This document shows positions 59,009-64,000 of a stretch of 64,000 nt of DNA, in pieces. The DNA is from Zeimonas sp964538505 (lineage in GTDB: Bacteria; Pseudomonadota; Gammaproteobacteria; Burkholderiales; Burkholderiaceae_E), in assembly GCA_964538505.1 (NCBI GenBank), contig CAZIDY010000004.1, positions 1 through 64,000 on the forward strand, written 5' to 3'. The position numbers were made by a program, and so were the translations under genes. The notes under the pieces were generated by a model. That model was not told where the DNA came from. It ran no database searches and saw nothing but the letters and a program-made list of their open reading frames with translations. Position 1 is the first letter of the stretch. The number at the start of each line of letters is the position of its first letter.

Positions 59009-60605
59009 CGCGCAGCAGGCTCGCCGGGTGCATCGAGAACTCGCGCAGCCCCATGCCGAGCAGCAGGTGCGTGGCGCCCCAGTCGCCGGCCATCTCGCCG
59101 CACACCGCCACCGGTTTGCCGGCGCGCCGCGCGGCGCGGATCGTCATCGCGACCAGGCGCAGCACCGACGGGTGGAAGGGCTCGTACAACGACGCCACCT
59201 CGTGGTCGGTGCGATCGATCGCGAGCGTGTACTGCGTGAGGTCGTTGGTGCCGATCGACAGGAAGTCGAGCCGGCGCGCGAACAGGGTCGCCGAAAGCGC
59301 CGCCGCCGGGATCTCGACCATGCCGCCGACCGGCATGCCATCGTCGAATGCCTCGCCGCGCTCGCGCAACTGCGTTTTCGCAATGCCGATCAGCCGCAGC
59401 GTCTGGTCGACCTCATGGCCATGCGCGAGCATCGGGATCAGCAGACGCACACGCCCGTGCGCCGACGCGCGCAGGATTGCGCGCAACTGCGCGAGGAACA
59501 TCGTCGGCTGAGACAGGCAGTAGCGGATTGCGCGACGGCCGAGCGCGGGGTTCTGCGTCACCGATGCACCCGGACGCTCGAGCGCCTTGTCGGCGCCGAT
59601 GTCGAGCGTGCGGATCGTGACCGGCCGGCCGTCCATCGCCACCACGGCCTGGCGGTACGCCTCGTACTGCTCGTCTTCGTCCGGCAGCTCGCGACGGTTC
59701 AGGAACAGAAACTCCGAGCGGAAGAGACCCACGCCTTCGGCACCGGCGGCGAGGGCGTCGGCGGCCTCGTCGGGGCGCTCGATGTTCGCGCACAGGTGCA
59801 CCGCGGTGCCGTCGCGCGTGACCGCGGGCACATGCAGCAGCTTGCGCAGCTCCTCGCGCTCGCGCAGGCTCACGGCCTGCAGATGCCGGTACTGCGCGAG
59901 CACGCTCTCGTCGGGCCCGACGATGACGATGCCCTGCTCGCCGTCGAGCACCAGCCAGTCGTCGTCGGCGATCAGGCGCGATGCGAGGCCCGCGCCGACC
60001 ACCGCCGGCACGTTCATTCCGCGCGCGAGGATCGCCATGTGCGAGGTCGCGCCCCCCTGGTCGATCGCGAAGCCCACCGCCGATCGAAGCGCCAGCATGT
60101 CGGCAGGCGCGACATCCTCCGCAACGAAGATGCACGAATCGTCGGCCGCGGCCGCGAGCCGCGTCCGCGAGCCCGACAGCACGCGAATGACGCGGTCGGC
60201 CACCTGCAGGACGTCGCGACCGCGCTCGCGCAGATAGGGATCGTCGATCTCTTCGAACTGTGCAGCGAGATGTGCAGCCTGCGCGGCGAACGCCCATTCG
60301 GCGTTGCGCAGGTCGTCGCGCACCTGGGCGCGCGCGACGTCGACGAGCGTCGGATCGTCGAGCATCATCGCGTGCACGTCGAGCAGTGCGCGCGCCTCGG
60401 CCGGGCCTTCGTCGGGAAGCTGGTCGGCCACCGCCTGCAGTTCGGCGCGGACGACCTCGATCGCAGTCTCGAGCCGCGCCACTTCACGTTCGGCCTGCGC
60501 CTGCGACACGCGGTAGCGCGGAACGTCGCGCTCGCCCGACTCGAGCCTGCGGGCGCGTCCGATGACGATGCCGCCGCCCAGCCCGATTCCGTGCAGGCTG
60601 AACAT
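58887..60605 (-). CDS. ptsI: PTS phosphoenolpyruvate-protein phosphotransferase (Enzyme I)
   Basis: A 572-residue Enzyme I. The active histidine lies in DQGGATSHMAILARGMNVPA (about residue 187). Other signatures are GVGLFRSEFLFLNRRELPDE, TIRTLDIGADKAL, MVEIPAAAL and DFLSIGTNDLTQYTLAIDRT. It passes phosphate from PEP to HPr. It lies last in the order gshA-gshB-EIIA-HPr-EI, 20 bp after ptsH. No sugar-specific permease is near, as in betaproteobacterial regulatory PTS systems. Confidence 0.95.
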   Translation of the reverse strand: MFSLHGIGLGGGIVIGRARRLESGERDVPRYRVSQAQAEREVARLETAIEVVRAELQAVADQLPDEGPAEARALLDVHAMMLDDPTLVDVARAQVRDDLRNAEWAFAAQAAHLAAQFEEIDDPYLRERGRDVLQVADRVIRVLSGSRTRLAAAADDSCIFVAEDVAPADMLALRSAVGFAIDQGGATSHMAILARGMNVPAVVGAGLASRLIADDDWLVLDGEQGIVIVGPDESVLAQYRHLQAVSLREREELRKLLHVPAVTRDGTAVHLCANIERPDEAADALAAGAEGVGLFRSEFLFLNRRELPDEDEQYEAYRQAVVAMDGRPVTIRTLDIGADKALERPGASVTQNPALGRRAIRYCLSQPTMFLAQLRAILRASAHGRVRLLIPMLAHGHEVDQTLRLIGIAKTQLRERGEAFDDGMPVGGMVEIPAAALSATLFARRLDFLSIGTNDLTQYTLAIDRTDHEVASLYEPFHPSVLRLVAMTIRAARRAGKPVAVCGEMAGDWGATHLLLGMGLREFSMHPASLLRVKREILRADVPKLAPRVARLLQAVDPLRMRAQLARLVAGE

Positions 60606-60625
60606 CTAGGGTTGCGCTCCGCGGA

Positions 60626-60898
60626 TCACCCGAGCTCCTCCTCGAAGCCGCTGGCGATCAGCGCGCGCAGTGCTTCGACGGCCTCGGCCTCGTCGGGGCC
60701 TTCGGCCTCGATGACCAGCGTGCTGTCCTTCGCTGCCGCAAGCATCATCACGCCCATGATGCTTTTCGCGTTCACGCGACGCGCGCCCTTGGAGAGCCAG
60801 ACCTCGGAGCGGTAGCGCGACGCGGTCGCCGTCAGGCGCGCGGACGGACGCGCGTGCAATCCGAGTCGGTTCACCACGATGACCTCCGCGCGCGTCAT
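60626..60898 (-). CDS. ptsH: Phosphocarrier protein HPr
   Basis: A 90-residue HPr. Active His15 in VVNRLGLHARPSARLTATAS; regulatory Ser46 in RRVNAKSIMGVMMLAAAKDS. The presence of the Ser46 site is notable because an HprK-related kinase is coded nearby. The ATG overlaps the stop of the EIIA gene by four bases. It carries phosphate from Enzyme I to EIIA. Confidence 0.95.
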   Translation of the reverse strand: MTRAEVIVVNRLGLHARPSARLTATASRYRSEVWLSKGARRVNAKSIMGVMMLAAAKDSTLVIEAEGPDEAEAVEALRALIASGFEEELG

Positions 60899-61323
60899 CT
60901 GCGCGCGGCTCTTCGCGCCGCTTCGGGCGCGTCGTCGTCGGCGTCGACCGCACGAATCGAACGATGGCCGCTCTCGAGCAGCAGCCCGACGAGTTCGTCG
61001 ACCGGCATGCGCCGGTTCTGGATCGCCTTCAGCAGCATCGGCAGGTTCGTGCCGGCGACGACGCGCACGCGGTCGGGAACCGCCAGCCGGGCCGCGACGC
61101 GCGACGGCGTCGCGCCGAAGACGTCGGTGAGCACGACGGCACCGCTGCCGTCGTTGATGCGCGCGAGCAGCTCGCGCCCGGCGTCGAGCGCGGTATCGGG
61201 GTTCTCGTCGGGTACGACGTCGAGCGCGGCCAGCTGCGGCGGCAGGCGCCCGAACACGTGGCGCGTGCACCGGATCAGCGCGGTGCCGAACGGCTCGTGC
61301 GAGACGACGAGAATGCCGATCAT
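60895..61323 (-). CDS. PTS mannose-type EIIA component
   Basis: A 142-residue EIIA(Man)-fold protein: MIGILVVSHEPFGTALIRCT with active His9, GSGAVVLTDVFGATPSRVAA and TNLPMLLKAIQN. The C-terminal 25 residues are arginine/aspartate-rich and unique. It accepts phosphate from HPr. No EIIB/C genes follow, so its role is probably regulatory. It overlaps gshB by four bases (ATGA). Confidence 0.9.
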   Translation of the reverse strand: MIGILVVSHEPFGTALIRCTRHVFGRLPPQLAALDVVPDENPDTALDAGRELLARINDGSGAVVLTDVFGATPSRVAARLAVPDRVRVVAGTNLPMLLKAIQNRRMPVDELVGLLLESGHRSIRAVDADDDAPEAARRAARR

Positions 61324-62297
61324 GCAGTCGGCGTCTTCGGCGGCTCGTTCGCGAGCGCCGCCTCGAGCCGGTCGATGAACAGCTTCGCGACGTCGAAGCC
61401 CATCTGCTGGTGGATCTCGCGGAAGCAGGTCGGGCTGGTGACGTTGATCTCGGTGACGTAGTCGCCGATCAGGTCGAGGCCGACGAGCAGCAGGCCGCGT
61501 GCGGCGAGCACCGGCGCGAGCGCTTCGCCGACTTCGCGATCGCGCGCCGACAGCGGCCGCGCGACGCCGGTGGCACCGGCGGCGAGATTGCCGCGGAACT
61601 CGCCGCTCTTCGGGATGCGCGCGAGGCTGTAGGGCACCACCTCGCCGCCGATCAGCAGCACGCGCTTGTCGCCGTCGCGGATCTCGGGGATGAAGCGCTG
61701 CGCCATCACGCTGCGCGCGCCGAACTGGTTCAGCGCTTCGATGATCACCGACAGGTTCGGGTCTCGGCGCTTGGCGCGGAACACCGAGGTCCCGCCCATG
61801 CCGTCGAGCAGCTTGAACACTGCCTCGTCGTGCTCGTCGACGAAGGCGCGCAGCTCGTCGGCCGAGCGCGTGACGAGCGTGGGCGCGGCGAACTCGGGGA
61901 ACTCGGCCACCGAGAGCTTCTCGTTGTGGTCGCGGATCGCGCGCGGATCGTTGAAGACGCGTCCGCCCTCGCGCTCCGCCTGCTCGAGCAGGTAGGTGGA
62001 GTAGACGTACTCCATGTCGAAGGGCGGATCCTTGCGCATCAGCACCGCGTCGAAGGCGGCGACCGGCTCGCGCTGCGGCTCGCCGGTGACATACCACGGC
62101 CCGCCGTTGCCGACGGTGTCGGTGATCTTCAGCGGGGTGGCGACGACCATCGCGCGCTCCTTCGCGTACGACAGCTGGTGCTGCTCGCAGACGAAGAGCT
62201 CGTAGCCGCGCGACTGCGCCTCGACCATCATGGCGTAGGTCGTGTCCTTGTACGTCTTGATCTGCGGCAGCGGATCGAGGATCACCAGCAGGCGCAT
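61320..62297 (-). CDS. gshB: Glutathione synthetase
   Basis: A 325-residue ATP-grasp enzyme that joins gamma-glutamylcysteine and glycine. MRLLVILDPLPQIKTYKDTT, DAVLMRKDPPFDMEYVYSTY, KLLDGMGGTSVFR and RVLLIGGEVVPYSLARIPKS are typical of bacterial GshB. Fourteen bases separate it from gshA upstream. Confidence 0.95.
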   Translation of the reverse strand: MRLLVILDPLPQIKTYKDTTYAMMVEAQSRGYELFVCEQHQLSYAKERAMVVATPLKITDTVGNGGPWYVTGEPQREPVAAFDAVLMRKDPPFDMEYVYSTYLLEQAEREGGRVFNDPRAIRDHNEKLSVAEFPEFAAPTLVTRSADELRAFVDEHDEAVFKLLDGMGGTSVFRAKRRDPNLSVIIEALNQFGARSVMAQRFIPEIRDGDKRVLLIGGEVVPYSLARIPKSGEFRGNLAAGATGVARPLSARDREVGEALAPVLAARGLLLVGLDLIGDYVTEINVTSPTCFREIHQQMGFDVAKLFIDRLEAALANEPPKTPTA

Positions 62298-62310
62298 CGC
62301 TCGTTTCTCC

Positions 62311-63603
62311 TTATCCGTACAACGACGGGTCCGGGTCGGTCTGCTCGAGCTCGATCGCTGCGGCGAGCAGCGCAAGCCGGGCGATGACCCCATAGACATA
62401 GAAGCGGTTCGCCGCGTGCTCGAGCGACTCGCCGCGCTCGGGCATGTGACAGCTCGCCGCGAAAGGCAGCGGCACGAAGTGCATGCCCGGCGCGTTCAGG
62501 TTCTCGTCGGGGCCGCGCTGCGTGTGCACGCGATAGAAGCCGCCGACCACGTAGCGGTCGATCGTGTAGACGACCGGTTCGGCAACGCCGCCATCGACTG
62601 TCTCCACCGTGTGCACGCCCTCCTGCACGACGACCTCGTCGACCTCGAGCCCGTTCGCGCCCGCGGCCATCGCCTCGAGCTGCGCCGGGCTCGCGCGTCG
62701 CACCTGCCCCGCCTCGTGCACCGGCGTGACGCCGATGCCGCACGTGCCTGCGTTCGACTTCACGACGGCGAACGCACGCTCCTCGATGCCGTGCTCGCGA
62801 TAGCGGGCGCGCGACTGGCGCAGGATGCGGTCGACCGCGGCAGCTACGCGATCGACACCGGCGCCGCTGCGGAAGTCGACGTCGCTGCACTCGACGTAGT
62901 TCGTCGTGATCAGCCACGGGTCGAGCTCGAACTGCCGCGCGAAACGGCGCGCGACGTCGTTGTATGCCGCGAAGTGACGCGACTTGCGCCGCAGCGTCCA
63001 TCCGGCGTGCAGCGGCGGCAGCAGCACCTGCTCGTGCACGTTCTCGAGCACCGCCGGCAGGCCGGACGAAAGATCGTCGTTCAGCAGGATCGAGCACGGA
63101 TCGAAGTCGGCGAGCCCGACGCGCAGGCCGCGTCGCACGAGCGGCTCGACGGTGAGCGTCTCGCCTTCGCCGATGTCGATGGATACCGGCGAGACGACCT
63201 CGGGATCGACACTGCCGTAGCGCACGCGCAGGCCGGTCTGGCGCAGGATCTTCGACAGCCGGCGCACGTTGCGCAGGTAGCGCGGGTCTCGGCGCCGCGT
63301 CTCGGGGATCAGCAGCAGGTTGCGCGCGTCGGGGCAGTATTTCTCGATGGCCGCCATCGCTGCCTGTACGGCCAGCGGCAGCGTGTCGTCCGACAGGTGC
63401 TCGAAGCCCGAAGGGAACAGGTTGGTGTCGACCGGCGCGATCTTGAAACCGGCGTTCCTCAGGTCGACCGACGCGTAGAACGGCGGCGTGTGGTCCTGCC
63501 ACTCGAGGCGGAACCATCGTTCGATGCGCGCGCTCGCCTCGAGCAGATGCCGTTCGAAATCCTGCAACGGCGCGGAGATCGCCTGGGCAAAATCGGGAAC
63601 CAT
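62311..63603 (-). CDS. gshA: Glutamate-cysteine ligase (betaproteobacterial type)
   Basis: A 430-residue enzyme of the proteobacterial group distinct from E. coli GshA. Signatures are YASVDLRNAGFKIAPVDTNL, ENVHEQVLLPPLHAGWTLRR, VVKSNAGTCGIGVTPVHEAG and YTIDRYVVGGFYRVHTQRGP. It makes gamma-glutamylcysteine from Glu, Cys and ATP. Start at ATG 63603 (MVPDFAQAISAPLQDFERHL). Confidence 0.9.
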   Translation of the reverse strand: MVPDFAQAISAPLQDFERHLLEASARIERWFRLEWQDHTPPFYASVDLRNAGFKIAPVDTNLFPSGFEHLSDDTLPLAVQAAMAAIEKYCPDARNLLLIPETRRRDPRYLRNVRRLSKILRQTGLRVRYGSVDPEVVSPVSIDIGEGETLTVEPLVRRGLRVGLADFDPCSILLNDDLSSGLPAVLENVHEQVLLPPLHAGWTLRRKSRHFAAYNDVARRFARQFELDPWLITTNYVECSDVDFRSGAGVDRVAAAVDRILRQSRARYREHGIEERAFAVVKSNAGTCGIGVTPVHEAGQVRRASPAQLEAMAAGANGLEVDEVVVQEGVHTVETVDGGVAEPVVYTIDRYVVGGFYRVHTQRGPDENLNAPGMHFVPLPFAASCHMPERGESLEHAANRFYVYGVIARLALLAAAIELEQTDPDPSLYG

Positions 63604-63710
63604 GAACGAAGACGGTGCGGGCCATCGGGGGCGACGGCCTCGCACCGATTGTAACGTCGGCTCCGCGCCGGAACGATCCGCGCGCCTGAACGATCCGCGC
63701 GCCCGGACGC

Positions 63711-64000
63711 TCAGCGTGCCTGGCCGGGCAGCGCGCCGAGACGGCCGTCCACGGCCGCGGCCGTGGTCGCCGTCGCCGTCGCCGTCGCCGGCACACGCTC
63801 GGGCACGCGCGACAGCGCGTTGCAGGCCAGCGCCGCGACATAGGGCAGCGACTGCATCAACAGGATCGCCGTCCACATCGTCGCTTCGAGTCGCCCGCTC
63901 GGCTGCGTGAGCAGCATGCCGATCGCGCACGCCGCGAGCCCGCAGAACAGGAAGGCTTCCTCGCGCACCGCGAGTGCAGGCCGGTTCGCCGGCGCCTTCG
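63711..64000 (-). CDS. C-terminal part of a membrane protein (runs off the window)
   Basis: About 96 codons visible in a frame that stays open to the window edge. Two hydrophobic helices (AFLFCGLAACAIGMLLTQPS and ATMWTAILLMQSLPYVAALA) are followed by a low-complexity Ala/Thr tail. Too little is present to assign a family. It is transcribed in the same direction as gshA, 107 bp upstream. Confidence 0.55.
   Translation of the reverse strand, partial: KAPANRPALAVREEAFLFCGLAACAIGMLLTQPSGRLEATMWTAILLMQSLPYVAALACNALSRVPERVPATATATATTAAAVDGRLGALPGQAR

Noticed and set aside
1..64000. tRNA or rRNA genes and a replication origin
   Set aside because: No cloverleaf, rRNA-like block, DnaA-box cluster or iterons were noticed, though a covariance search was not possible.

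Overview
The window is high-GC chromosomal DNA, most likely from a betaproteobacterium (Burkholderiales/Rhodocyclales-like). The main evidence is the right-hand block gshA-gshB-EIIA(Man)-HPr-EI, an order typical of that class. Supporting genes are the proteobacterial-type glutamate-cysteine ligase, SelO, QueC, DbpA and a winged-helix/TPR regulator. No rRNA or tRNA gene and no CRISPR array was seen. All family names come from motifs read by eye; no database search was possible.

Layout. 0-13.7 kb: ordinary small genes (membrane proteins, ArsD-like, DUF2249, FUSC, TRIC channel, TehB, isomerase, SelO, SDR) mixed with intact and broken toxin-antitoxin (TA) loci. 13.7-35.7 kb: a one-directional (minus-strand) defence island. 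In transcription order it holds a SprT-like protease, a HIT/PLD/SF2-helicase protein (frameshifted) and an HNH nuclease; a Dcm/Vsr/EcoRII-like restriction-modification unit; two very large proteins with a PD-(D/E)XK-like N-terminus fused to a STAND-type NTPase; and a 3'-5' exonuclease-RecQ-UvrD fusion of about 1740 residues. Only this stretch looks clearly less GC-rich in places, in the STAND genes. 36.1-40.1 kb: three intact TA operons (HigBA-like, BrnTA, VapBC), a SEC-C protein and a MITE-like element. 40-50 kb: housekeeping genes (dbpA, cupin, regulator, hydrolase, ALDH with its AraC-type regulator, queC). 50-54 kb: decayed TA genes and a NarL/DesK-type two-component pair. 54-59 kb: an MFS transporter, a lipoprotein and a four-gene translationally coupled HprK-related kinase A / PqqD-like operon. 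58.9-64 kb: the PTS and glutathione operon.

Two features run across the whole window. (1) Eight dispersed 68-nt inverted repeats, each folding into a 33-34 bp stem around a conserved GTGGAAT...ATTCCAC core. The outer arms differ in sequence between copies but still pair, so structure rather than sequence is conserved. All eight lie in the same orientation on this strand. One sits inside a MITE-like element, and one supplies the C-terminal codons of a hydrolase gene. (2) About fourteen TA loci, roughly half of them cut at sharp junctions, so the region looks like a recombination-prone TA hot spot.

The strongest candidates for poorly described systems are the SprT/HIT-PLD-helicase/HNH cassette, the paired nuclease-STAND proteins next to the exonuclease-RecQ-UvrD fusion, the HprK-related kinase operon beside the PTS genes, and the covarying hairpin family.
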